Shown: positions 6,336-13,923, counted from the first letter of the stretch. The stretch is 18,320 nucleotides of DNA from an uncultured Lachnospiraceae bacterium (GCA_910579285.1 CAJTTT010000046.1:1-18320), one strand, 5' to 3'. Numbers and translations: made by a program. Notes: a model not told the origin generated them from the sequence alone.

Positions 6336-9047
6336 TTAACCGTTCAGTTCTCTCTTCCACTCTGCGATGATTTCCTCGCACCGTTCCGTGTCGATATCTT
6401 CCACCGCGTTTTTCAGCTTTTCAAAAATACTGCGCTGCGCATCCCCGTAGGAATACTGGCCCATATCCCGGACTGCCTGCTCCATCGCATCCATATCCAG
6501 GTTCTCCATCGCCTCCTCCATCTGTGCAAAAAGCGCCGCCATCTCTTCCGACTCCGCAGCTCTTCCGCTCTGCTCGGACTCCTCTTTTATAAAGTAAGGC
6601 GCCAGAATGCCCTTATAGAACATATACTCTTCCAACATTCCCGGCGTAATTTTATGGATCAGCGCTGCATTTCCGGCATTCCCGGCCGCCTCCATCTGCT
6701 CCGCAGTCTGCGCCAGGTCAAGGGCGCCGATCTGCCTTGAGGCGCTCTTTAGCGCGTGCACCTCCACTGTGTACTCCTTCCACAGCTCTTTCTTTTCATA
6801 TTCCTGTATCAGACTGCATTTTCTGTCGATCACCCGGTAGTATTCCTTCAGCACGGACCAGAAAAGCTCTTCGTTTCCGAGGAATCCCATCGCACTCTGC
6901 ACATCCAGCCCTTCAATGACAATATCCGTGGTTGTCTGCTCTGCCCCTTCGCTCCGCTGTACATTTCGGGCGGGCGCATTATTCTTACTTTTCCTCTCAA
7001 TCTTTTCAGCCGGCAGCCATTTGCGGAGCTTGGCGGTAATGTCCCTCATCTCAATTGGTTTCGTCACATAATCGTCCATACCCTCGCGTAGGAACATCTC
7101 CCCCGTTCCTCCCACCGCGTTTGCCGTGAGGGCGATAATCGGCACCTGCCCGTTTTCTCCAAGAAGCCGACGGATGACTCTGGTTGTCTCCACACCGTCC
7201 ATCTCCGGCATCATATGATCCATGAAGATGATATCATAGCATTTATCCGTAACCATCCGAACGGCTTCCTTTCCGCTCAGCGCCGAGTCTATCTTCATCT
7301 GCAGGGGATTCATCAATCCCTTCGCCACCGTCAGGTTGATGGTATTGTCATCAACGACCAGAATTTCCGCGTTTGGGGCTACAAAATCGAAATCCTCCGC
7401 CTCCATCAGGGAAAATGCCGCACTGTCTTCCTTTCCATCCAATATATTCGCCAGCCCCATGACATAGAGCGGCTTTTTGACAATCTGCACATTCGTCTGG
7501 TCATAGGAGCCCATCGAATGGTAATTTGCCAAAAGCACCACCCTGATCTCCGGGTGCAGCCGCAGAAAATGCTGCACGCCTTCTGTAAACAGAGGCTGCT
7601 CCACAAACAGATACTCTATCTGTTTCTCTTTCATCCGGCCAAGTTCTTCCTCCGACGCGAGCCGTTCGTAGACGACATCCAGTTTTTTCATATCTATCGC
7701 CAGTTCCCGCGCAGCATAACTATTCTGCATCAGTCCAGCCACCGTCTTCCTCTTCTGCAGTTTCTCCACAGAGGGCTTATCGTTCGTTATCTTCTGCGGA
7801 ATGACTATTGTAAAGACAGAACCCTTCCCGACTTCGCTGTCCACATGAATGATTCCGCCCATCAGGGATACGAGCTGTTTACAAATCGCAAGGCCAAGGC
7901 CGGTTCCCTCGACATTTCGGTTCCTCTTGCTGTCTAACTGCTGGAAAGACTGGAAAATCTTCGTCATATCCTTCTCTTTGATCCCACTGCCCGTGTCCGT
8001 GACCGACACATAAAGCTCGATCATGCTCTCCTCTGTGCGCAGATAGTCCACCAGTATATGTACATTTCCCTCTTTGGTAAACTTGACAGCATTGTTGGCC
8101 AGGTTCAGCATAATCTGCTTGATCCGCACATTGTCACCGTAAAGTCCCGCCGGGAGATCCGGGTTGACGTCCAGTGTCAGTTCCAGCGATTTGCCCCCGA
8201 TGCGCGTCATAATAATGTTAGAAACGTCATTGATCAGGGCCATCGGCTCATATTCCACATCGCAGATATCCATCTTCCCGGACTCAATCTTGGAAAAGTC
8301 AAGGATATCATTGATAATGGTAAGAAGCGTCTGTCCCGAGGATTTAATCTGCCCGATATATTCCCTCGCCGCAGGCGTCAGCTCCTCCCTGAGCGCCATC
8401 TCCGCCATACCGATCACTGCATTCATAGGGGTACGGATCTCATGGCTCATATTCGCGAGAAAATCCGATTTCATATTGGAGTTCTTGCGCAGCTCCATGT
8501 TTTTTAAGTTGACCTGGTACCTGCTGTAGGCAATATCCGACAGAACGTTGGCGATTGTGTATATGGAATTTGATACCTTTTCAATCGTCTCCTCATCCAC
8601 AATCCGAACATCCCACGCGGCGTTCATCAATTCCTCCGGGTCCACCCCGATCTCCATCGCCACCTTCCGCTTTTTCTCCGCATCGGGCGGTACGGGCAGC
8701 ATCTGTCCGCCTATGAAGCACCCCGCCATACGGTCGTGAGCCATAATCGGCGCCGCAAACTCCACCAGTCCCGCATGGCAGAAATAGGCACAGGCGGAGC
8801 CAGACTTAGCCGCTTTCGCCGCGCCTATCTGGTCGCATTCCTCGCACCGTCTCCGCCCTTCTTCCGTACCTCTGACATATTTTTGACAAAATTCCGTAAA
8901 CCCGGAAGGTTTTGTCTGTATCACACCGTGGGCATCTGTAATGAAGGATGCAATGCCCGTCATTTCCGAGAAAGCATCCTGTATTTTCTGTAAAGACTCC
9001 ACATCTATCAAATCTGTCAGCCTGATTTCGCCTTCTCTGACCGCCAT
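6336..9047 (-). CDS. PocR-domain hybrid sensor histidine kinase with receiver and HPt domains
   Basis: A 903-residue multi-domain phosphorelay protein with no evident membrane segments, so probably a cytoplasmic sensor. A PocR ligand-sensing domain fills about 8-178, with a cysteine cluster at C54, C68, C71, C86 and C90. HisKA follows with phospho-acceptor H202 (SHEIRTP). The ATPase domain spans about 305-417 with DTGSGI at 351-356 and GTGLGLAI at 381-388. Residues 431-540 look like a receiver without its phospho-aspartate (LFVEQP). A true receiver spans 560-680 with D566, D567, D610 and K663. An HPt domain carries H764 (VHALKSASRQIGA). A helical acidic tail of about 70 residues ends the protein. 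The start at 9047 has GAGG 5 bases upstream. It lies 28 bases after the response regulator gene and is probably co-transcribed. The PocR family is predicted to sense small hydrocarbon derivatives; the ligand here is unknown. Confidence 0.93.
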   Translation of the reverse strand: MAVREGEIRLTDLIDVESLQKIQDAFSEMTGIASFITDAHGVIQTKPSGFTEFCQKYVRGTEEGRRRCEECDQIGAAKAAKSGSACAYFCHAGLVEFAAPIMAHDRMAGCFIGGQMLPVPPDAEKKRKVAMEIGVDPEELMNAAWDVRIVDEETIEKVSNSIYTIANVLSDIAYSRYQVNLKNMELRKNSNMKSDFLANMSHEIRTPMNAVIGMAEMALREELTPAAREYIGQIKSSGQTLLTIINDILDFSKIESGKMDICDVEYEPMALINDVSNIIMTRIGGKSLELTLDVNPDLPAGLYGDNVRIKQIMLNLANNAVKFTKEGNVHILVDYLRTEESMIELYVSVTDTGSGIKEKDMTKIFQSFQQLDSKRNRNVEGTGLGLAICKQLVSLMGGIIHVDSEVGKGSVFTIVIPQKITNDKPSVEKLQKRKTVAGLMQNSYAARELAIDMKKLDVVYERLASEEELGRMKEKQIEYLFVEQPLFTEGVQHFLRLHPEIRVVLLANYHSMGSYDQTNVQIVKKPLYVMGLANILDGKEDSAAFSLMEAEDFDFVAPNAEILVVDDNTINLTVAKGLMNPLQMKIDSALSGKEAVRMVTDKCYDIIFMDHMMPEMDGVETTRVIRRLLGENGQVPIIALTANAVGGTGEMFLREGMDDYVTKPIEMRDITAKLRKWLPAEKIERKSKNNAPARNVQRSEGAEQTTTDIVIEGLDVQSAMGFLGNEELFWSVLKEYYRVIDRKCSLIQEYEKKELWKEYTVEVHALKSASRQIGALDLAQTAEQMEAAGNAGNAALIHKITPGMLEEYMFYKGILAPYFIKEESEQSGRAAESEEMAALFAQMEEAMENLDMDAMEQAVRDMGQYSYGDAQRSIFEKLKNAVEDIDTERCEEIIAEWKRELNG

Positions 9048-9075
9048 TTTTACCTCATTTCTGCGCCGCTTTTTG

Positions 9076-9954
9076 TTATCCCAGCACGCCCTTAATCGTG
9101 GAGGAAAGTTTTTCCATATCAATCGGTTTGGAGAGATATCCCTGCGGTTTCATCGCAAGAACCTCCATCACCTTCTTTCTGTCTGTCACACCTGTAAGGA
9201 ATACAACCGGCAGATTCTTTGTCGCCGGATTCTCCCGAATTTTTCCAAGCACCGCGGCCCCGTTTTCCACCGGCATCTCATAGTCCAGAAGCACCAGATC
9301 TGTCGTCTTCGTCTCCAAAAATTTCAGGGCAATTTTGCCATTGATCGCAGTTGCCACATCATAACGCTCCACCAGGTATCCTTTCAGCAGTTTCAGCACA
9401 CTGCTGTCATCATCCACAACGAGGATATGCTTCTTTCTCACTGCCTCTTCCTGCAGCTTCTTCTCCTTTTCTTCTTCCTTGGCAAGCTGGGCAAGAAGCT
9501 CCTCCGCCACCCGCATAACATCCTCTGTCTTGAGCGTACTCTCTGTCACGGTCACTGACCGGCTTCCCCGGACAGGCTCCGGCCGTTTTTCTTTCAAAAG
9601 GCTTATGACAGCCTCCTCCAGCTTCTGGGACGAGATCGGTCTGCGGAAAATACTGACATCCATCAAAGGTGCAACTCGCTCAAACTGGTCGCACTCATCG
9701 GCATCTCCCACAATAGCAATGGGAACGCCTTCCCGGGAGATTTTCCGCTCCACATTTACGAACCGTTTCAAATCATCCGGGTGTTCCCCGTACAGACAGT
9801 AGACTAGCACATCCGGGTGTATGTACTTTACATGGTTTATGATATCATCATACCGATCCGAAGTGCTGAAACACTCAAAGCTGAAGTCCATATAAGTGAA
9901 GAACTCATTGATCACCATCTTGTTGTTTCCCGTCAGCAGCACCTTATACTTCAT
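9076..9954 (-). CDS. Two-receiver response regulator with one degenerate receiver and no output domain
   Basis: The protein has 292 residues. The first 110 have receiver-like spacing, but the acidic pocket reads TGNN, the phospho-aspartate strand reads LVYCLYG and the lysine region reads FRRPIS, so this half cannot be phosphorylated normally. A charged coiled-coil-like linker (about 140-172) joins it to an intact receiver with D181, D182, D183, phospho-acceptor D224, T254 and K276. No DNA-binding or enzymatic domain is present, which suggests action by protein contact. The start at 9954 (MKYKVLLTG) has a GGAGGGGG tract upstream, and the in-frame start at 9993 has none and overlaps the likely transcription start. 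It precedes the PocR hybrid kinase by 28 bases and is divergent from the hemerythrin gene. Confidence 0.9.
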   Translation of the reverse strand: MKYKVLLTGNNKMVINEFFTYMDFSFECFSTSDRYDDIINHVKYIHPDVLVYCLYGEHPDDLKRFVNVERKISREGVPIAIVGDADECDQFERVAPLMDVSIFRRPISSQKLEEAVISLLKEKRPEPVRGSRSVTVTESTLKTEDVMRVAEELLAQLAKEEEKEKKLQEEAVRKKHILVVDDDSSVLKLLKGYLVERYDVATAINGKIALKFLETKTTDLVLLDYEMPVENGAAVLGKIRENPATKNLPVVFLTGVTDRKKVMEVLAMKPQGYLSKPIDMEKLSSTIKGVLG

Positions 9955-9999
9955 ACTCTTTATTCCCCCTCCGTACTTTATAAAACCTCTCATAGATAG

Positions 10000-10008
10000 A
10001 TCATAGCA
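10000..10008 (-). promoter_or_regulatory. Extended -10 element for the response regulator-kinase operon
   Basis: On the minus strand TGCTATGAT matches the TGn-TATAAT extended -10 pattern, about 45 bases before the start at 9954. The matching -35 region (GTGCAA) is weak. Confidence 0.45.
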
Positions 10009-10057
10009 AAACTTTCTGTTTCTTGCACTATTATTTTTTAAGAACCGCTTTTATCGG

Positions 10058-10086
10058 TTGAGACACTGCATTGAATATGGTAACAT
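10058..10086 (+). promoter_or_regulatory. Candidate sigma-A promoter for the hemerythrin gene
   Basis: TTGAGA (10058-10063) is followed after 17 bases by TAACAT (10081-10086), giving a short leader before the start at 10120. A small inverted repeat AACCG/CGGTT (10043-10047 and 10055-10059) overlaps the -35 box and could be an operator. Confidence 0.55.
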
Positions 10087-10119
10087 ATTCCTATCAATTA
10101 CCAGGGAGATGATTGTATT

Positions 10120-11007
10120 ATGGCAAAAGAAATCAAATGGAACGACCGCTTTAACGTAGGTGTGGAAAGCATCGACAGCGCACACAGAAAGTTGTTTTCC
10201 ATCGTCGGAAAGCTGATTGCGCTCAATGAGGACGAGGCCAAGCAGCAGCACGCATGCCGGGAAGGCATCAAGTATTTTAAAAGCTACACCATGAAGCATT
10301 TTGCAGACGAGGAAGCCTACATGCAGTCCATCGGTTATCCGGGTCTTGCCGTGCACAAAAGTCTGCACGACAGCCTGCGGGATAAAACACTTCCGGCTCT
10401 GGAAGCGGAGATGGAGGCACAGGATTACTCCACCGAATCCGTCGGACATTTTCTCGGCATCTGCGTTGGCTGGCTCAATGGCCACATCATTGTCGAAGAC
10501 CGGGCCATCACTGGCAAAAATCCCCACAAATGGGTGCACCAGCCGGATGATAACGAACTGGAAAATGTGGAGAAAGCGCTTATGCAGGGCTTGGAAGGCC
10601 TGTCACAGTCCAAGACGGAAGTCATCAGCCGCCGGTACAGCGGAGAAGCGTTTTCCACAGGAAAAACCCTGTGCTTCCGCCTGACTTACCGCACGGAAGA
10701 AAAGAAGCCCGTCCGCGTTTATCTGATTTATGAAGAATCCCTTGTTCTGCAGGCGCTTAGCGAAATCCTCAGAAAAGAGATACGCAGAATGGACGAGACG
10801 GTGATCACCGCCATGAAACTTCTGTCCGAACAGTTTATAAGCCGTCTGCAGACACACTTCCCGCTTAGCATGTGCTGCAGTTTCGAGCGAAACGACATGC
10901 TGACCTTCGAACAGTTTGTGCGCACATTCGACAAGGAATATCCCCCTTACAGCCTGCTTCTCAGTGCGGAGGGAAAAGGGTATTTTGCATTCTGTGCACA
11001 GGTGTAA
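10120..11007 (+). CDS. Bacteriohemerythrin with C-terminal CheX-like domain
   Basis: The protein has 295 residues and no signal peptide. The first 140 form a bacteriohemerythrin with all seven di-iron ligands in place: H22, H60, E64, H79, H83, H122 and D127. Such domains bind oxygen reversibly and can also bind NO. The rest (about 180-295) is not hemerythrin. Its pattern (KPVRVYLIYEES, then a helix ETVITAMKLLSEQFISRL, then PPYSLLLSAEGKGYFAFC) resembles the CheX/CheC phosphatase fold, but the catalytic E-x-x-N reads EQFI, so phosphatase activity is unlikely. This second assignment is an inference from shape. The ribosome binding site is GGGAG about 11 bases upstream. The gene is transcribed away from the two-receiver regulator and PocR kinase, and its product may be an oxygen- or NO-linked partner of that relay. 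Confidence 0.88.
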   Translation: MAKEIKWNDRFNVGVESIDSAHRKLFSIVGKLIALNEDEAKQQHACREGIKYFKSYTMKHFADEEAYMQSIGYPGLAVHKSLHDSLRDKTLPALEAEMEAQDYSTESVGHFLGICVGWLNGHIIVEDRAITGKNPHKWVHQPDDNELENVEKALMQGLEGLSQSKTEVISRRYSGEAFSTGKTLCFRLTYRTEEKKPVRVYLIYEESLVLQALSEILRKEIRRMDETVITAMKLLSEQFISRLQTHFPLSMCCSFERNDMLTFEQFVRTFDKEYPPYSLLLSAEGKGYFAFCAQV

Positions 11008-11071
11008 ATTCTGTGCCTCACAAATGCTCATGCATGCACGGCGCCTGGCTTGACTCATTGTTCGCGTAATA

Positions 11072-11110
11072 AAACCGACAGGTTTTTCTCACGAAAACAT
11101 CTGTCGGTTT
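11072..11110. terminator. Bidirectional terminator between hemerythrin and MFS genes
   Basis: A perfect 10-bp stem AAACCGACAG/CTGTCGGTTT encloses a second stem GTTTT/AAAAC. Both flanks are A/T rich, with GGTTTTATT on the minus strand and GGTTTAGTGTTT on the plus strand. It lies between the ends of two convergent genes and can serve both. Confidence 0.85.
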
Positions 11111-11150
11111 AGTGTTTACAGGCTCTTTGTCGTATAACCTGTTTCTGTCT

Positions 11151-12437
11151 TTATTCTGTATATCTGTATCTTCGCAAGACCCGTCCGAATCCCAGACAGA
11201 TCACCACCCCGAGCACGCCCAGAATAAACATCATCATCGCCGCGCCCGAGCCTTTCCCCTCTCCAAACAGTCTGACAAGCGTACCCTGCGAAGGCGCCTG
11301 TGCCATCGCAGGCTCGCACATATCATCGACCATAAAGCCGCCAAAAAGCAGCCCTATGGGGATCGTAAAAAACTGCAGGGTATTTCTGCAGGAGTACACT
11401 CTTCCCTGCATGTCAAGCGGAATCGTGGTCCGCAGAATCACGTCAAGATTGGCGCTCATCACAGGCACAAGAAGCCAGCCGATGATCTGTCCTACACACC
11501 AAAGCACGGGCCAATCCGTAAATGCCAGAATAAAATTCTCCGTTCCCAGAGAAAACAGCATCGTCAGATAGATCACACGGATGCGGTTCCTCGGTGCCGG
11601 CAATACCGTCACAATCAGGCTCCCGGCAAACATCGCAATCCCCGCGCACGAGGTAACCATCCCAAGAACTGCCTCCCCGCCGTTTTTTCTCGGCAGAATC
11701 AGCGCCGGAAGCACCGCATCAAAGGCTGAGGCCACAAAATTAACCCCCGCCAGAAACAAAATCAATACGAGTACCAGTTCGTTTTTCCGAAGACAGACAA
11801 GCCCCGCTCTGACTGTTTCCAAAAAAGATTCTTTCTCCGCCTCTTCCCTCTTTTCCGGCACAGAGAGCTTCACTCCAAACAGCAGTGAAAGAAACGCGAT
11901 CGCGAACGTGGTCAGATCCGCATAAATGACAATGTCCATCCCCGCTAAAGCATACAATGCCGTGGCCAGGATCGGATTTAATATGGTCACAAGGGATGCC
12001 GAAAGCGACCGCAGGCCGCTCGTCTTCTGGTAATATTCCTTCGGCGTGATCATGGTCATCGCCACGTCACTTGCGGGCTGCTGCACCGTATTCATCAGGC
12101 CGGTCAGCGCATTCAGGATGTACATGTGGACAGGCAGCAGAAGATCTGCCTTTAACAATGCCAGAACAACCACAGAACAGCAGGCTGCCAGCGTATCGCA
12201 GACAAGCATCACCTTTTTCTTGTCCCACCTGTCACTGAGCGCCCCCGCAAAAATGCTCATCACCACATAGGGCGCATAGCTGCACACTGCCAGAAGCGCC
12301 GTCTGCAGCGCAGACCCCGTTTTTTCATACAGCCACAGGGTGAGTGCGAAGCCCGTCATGGCGCTGCCAAGCTGTGACAGCGACTGGGTGCTCCACAGAA
12401 TCAGAAACGTTTTTAGATCTTTTATTGTATTTTTCAT
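11151..12437 (-). CDS. MFS transporter, efflux type
   Basis: A 428-residue protein with about twelve hydrophobic segments, belonging to the major facilitator superfamily. Motif A is clear in the loop after the second helix (GALSDRWDKKKV, 65-76). The general pattern, including NALTGLMNTVQQPASDV and a long cytoplasmic loop near 190-210, matches the drug-efflux branch that includes macrolide-type exporters, but the substrate is not identifiable. The start has AGGAG 9 bases upstream. The leader is unusual, with two short translatable frames and an 18-bp stem between 12473 and 12574, an arrangement used by some antibiotic-inducible resistance genes. That makes a ribosome-targeting drug a plausible substrate (inference). 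Confidence 0.88.
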   Translation of the reverse strand: MKNTIKDLKTFLILWSTQSLSQLGSAMTGFALTLWLYEKTGSALQTALLAVCSYAPYVVMSIFAGALSDRWDKKKVMLVCDTLAACCSVVVLALLKADLLLPVHMYILNALTGLMNTVQQPASDVAMTMITPKEYYQKTSGLRSLSASLVTILNPILATALYALAGMDIVIYADLTTFAIAFLSLLFGVKLSVPEKREEAEKESFLETVRAGLVCLRKNELVLVLILFLAGVNFVASAFDAVLPALILPRKNGGEAVLGMVTSCAGIAMFAGSLIVTVLPAPRNRIRVIYLTMLFSLGTENFILAFTDWPVLWCVGQIIGWLLVPVMSANLDVILRTTIPLDMQGRVYSCRNTLQFFTIPIGLLFGGFMVDDMCEPAMAQAPSQGTLVRLFGEGKGSGAAMMMFILGVLGVVICLGFGRVLRRYRYTE

Positions 12438-12472
12438 TTTCCTTTGCTCCTTCTTTTCTACTTACGTTACAT

Positions 12473-12520
12473 TCAGGATGCAAAGGCTGAGGACGATACC
12501 TCCTTAGGTCTCTCCTCCAT
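12473..12520 (-). CDS. Candidate leader peptide 2 upstream of MFS gene
   Basis: A 15-codon frame (MEERPKEVSSSAFAS) with GAGGA about 6 bases before its ATG. Its ribosome binding site overlaps the stop codon of leader 1 and lies in one arm of the 12478-12542 hairpin, while its start codon is in the loop. Translation could therefore depend on ribosome position on leader 1. Short frames occur by chance, so support is moderate to weak. Confidence 0.35.
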   Translation of the reverse strand: MEERPKEVSSSAFAS

Positions 12521-12542
12521 ACAGCGTCCTCATCCTCTGCAT
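12478..12542 (-). promoter_or_regulatory. Long hairpin in the MFS leader
   Basis: Two 18-base arms (12478-12495 and 12525-12542) pair on the minus-strand RNA with one mismatch and one G-U pair around a 29-base loop. No U-run follows, so it is not a terminator. The upstream arm holds the end of leader 1 and the ribosome binding site of leader 2. The loop contains ACCT and AGGT, which can pair with each other. Confidence 0.65.
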
Positions 12543-12574
12543 GGAGCGCCTGCAATGCACAAAACTAACGGCAT
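12530..12574 (-). CDS. Candidate leader peptide 1 upstream of MFS gene
   Basis: A 14-codon frame (MPLVLCIAGAPCRG) with a near-perfect ribosome binding site, GGAGGT, 7 bases before the ATG. That is stronger than sites before many real genes here, and no other start codon uses it. The frame stops at TGA inside the upstream arm of the hairpin. A ribosome paused in its second half would keep that stem open. Part of its coding sequence (GCTCC) is complementary to GGAGC of the MFS ribosome binding site. The peptide does not match any leader I know. Confidence 0.55.
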   Translation of the reverse strand: MPLVLCIAGAPCRG

Positions 12575-12651
12575 TTTGTCCACCTCCTGCAATCAAAACT
12601 CTTCACCTTACATTTCTTATTTCCTATAAACATCCCCGAAATCGGAATCGT

Positions 12652-13134
12652 TTACAGTTCATTCCGAATCGTATGCCACACCTCCACAAGCTTTTCCAAG
12701 GAATATCCAGCATTAGCCGGGCTTGTGGACGGCAGACAAACCGCTTCCCGGCCGTTCACCGGGTAAATATATTTCCTGTACAGCTGCTGCGCTTTCCCGC
12801 CGTTGGTATAGATGGCCCGTATGTCCGCGCAGATCAGAATCTTTGTCAAATCGTTGGGCGCTGCATCACGGATGCTGGCGTCCGAGGAGCCTGTGATCTC
12901 ACAGCTCGCAATCACATCCCACACCGCGATATGGTGGGACAAAAGCATCTCTTTTTTCTCCCCGACAGTCTCCGGCACCGCACAGTCGAGCACCTGCGCC
13001 ATCACACGCCAGAAACGGTTCTGCTTATGTCCATAAAAAAACTGCTGTTCTCTGGATTTCACAGAGGGAAAACTGCCCAGTATCAAAATTTTGGAATGCT
13101 CATCGTAGAGCGGAGGGATCGGGTGGTAAAGCAT
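12652..13134 (-). CDS. Hypoxanthine/uracil DNA glycosylase (UDG superfamily)
   Basis: A 160-residue enzyme of the uracil-DNA glycosylase superfamily, closest in pattern to the DNA-deoxyinosine glycosylase group. It would remove deaminated bases to start base excision repair. The active-site region GSFPS is at 20-24, followed by the conserved FYGHKQNRFW at 33-42 and VWDVIASCEITGSSD at about 71-85. The C-terminal DNA-intercalation motif LPSTSPAN is at 134-141. The length is normal. The start has AAGGAG 6 bases upstream. It lies 47 bases after the HEPN gene on the same strand and may be transcribed with the MNT-HEPN pair. No clear promoter is seen in the gap. Confidence 0.9.
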   Translation of the reverse strand: MLYHPIPPLYDEHSKILILGSFPSVKSREQQFFYGHKQNRFWRVMAQVLDCAVPETVGEKKEMLLSHHIAVWDVIASCEITGSSDASIRDAAPNDLTKILICADIRAIYTNGGKAQQLYRKYIYPVNGREAVCLPSTSPANAGYSLEKLVEVWHTIRNEL

Positions 13135-13181
13135 TGGGGACTCCTTCTAAAATAGTTATAGCCATCATTTACCTTGTATTT

Positions 13182-13595
13182 TCATTCCAGCGATATCAGA
13201 TATTTTCCTACCATCTCCACCACTTCTTCCGCCGTCTCAAGCTGTTCCTTTGCGTCTTCTACAGAAACGATATAGAAGTCATCATAATCACTGGCATGCC
13301 GTACTTCCTGCGCTCTGCTGATTTTCCTGCTGATTTCCTTTGGAAAAATTCCGCTGTGCACAAAACCTTTATTAAAAGCTCCTATTGTCTGCCCATGTTG
13401 CTTATACGCTTTAAATTCCAACGCAAGACACGCGGATATCGCCCTGAATATGGCATAATAGGCTCTGTTATTGGAAGTTCTGTACTGTCCTTTTTCAAAA
13501 TTGAATCGGGCCGCCTCCAAATCTTCTCTAGCCGTATTCATTCTGTAAAAAGCCAGTTCCCTTGCACCGCCTTTGTCATCCAGCTCAAGTTGCAT
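13182..13595 (-). CDS. HEPN-domain protein, candidate toxin of an MNT-HEPN pair
   Basis: A 137-residue all-helical protein of the HEPN family. The helix with NNRAYYAIFRA (42-52) is typical. R94 and H100 are spaced as R-x5-H, within the R-x4-6-H pattern that forms the RNase site of active HEPN toxins, followed by ASDYDDF. In the related type VII pairs the HEPN protein is the toxin and its nucleotidyltransferase partner inactivates it by AMP or similar transfer. Its start lies inside the end of the upstream nucleotidyltransferase gene (11-base overlap) with GGAG close upstream, which indicates coupled translation. Toxicity is inferred from family and context, and some pairs of this branch have no proven activity. 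Confidence 0.85.
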   Translation of the reverse strand: MQLELDDKGGARELAFYRMNTAREDLEAARFNFEKGQYRTSNNRAYYAIFRAISACLALEFKAYKQHGQTIGAFNKGFVHSGIFPKEISRKISRAQEVRHASDYDDFYIVSVEDAKEQLETAEEVVEMVGKYLISLE

Positions 13596-13923
13596 ATAGC
13601 TCCACCCCCTCTTTTTTTACATTATAGTAAAACGGATAGGCGCGAAGCCACTTATTGAAATGATCAATATTTTTCACAATCGGCATAATATTCAAGTCGT
13701 AATCATAATCGTATTCAAAGGTCATTTGGGAAAGTCGGCGGTCCTCCTGCCTGATCTCCTGATCGTTTAAACCAACCAGTATCATAATGTCAATATCCGA
13801 ATCCGAACGGAAATCCCCTCTTGCATAAGATCCATATAAAATGACCGTTTTCAAGTGACTGCCATACAGTTTCTTGACATCTTCCACATATTTTTTCAAT
13901 ACATCATGTATGCTCTGCGGCAT
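13585..13923 (-). CDS. MNT-family nucleotidyltransferase, candidate antitoxin
   Basis: A 112-residue minimal nucleotidyltransferase. The active-site signature GS-x10-DxD is exact (G31, S32, D43, D45), and D76 in YDLNIM can serve as the third metal-binding acidic residue. MNT proteins of this size act as antitoxins by modifying the partner HEPN protein. The order antitoxin then toxin with overlap fits that system. The ribosome binding site AGGAGG is strong. A candidate promoter sits at 14019-14047, overlapping the end of the PHP gene. Confidence 0.88.
   Translation of the reverse strand: MPQSIHDVLKKYVEDVKKLYGSHLKTVILYGSYARGDFRSDSDIDIMILVGLNDQEIRQEDRRLSQMTFEYDYDYDLNIMPIVKNIDHFNKWLRAYPFYYNVKKEGVELYAT

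Noticed and set aside
12325..12555. A 76-codon minus-strand frame overlapping the MFS start and leader
   Set aside because: It runs through the 5' end of the MFS gene in another frame and its start lacks a ribosome binding site. The short leader frames fit the signals better.
12600..12651. A promoter and a terminator between the DNA glycosylase and MFS leader
   Set aside because: The small CCGA/TCGG hairpin has no U-run and the A/T-rich boxes have no matching -35, so neither call is supported.
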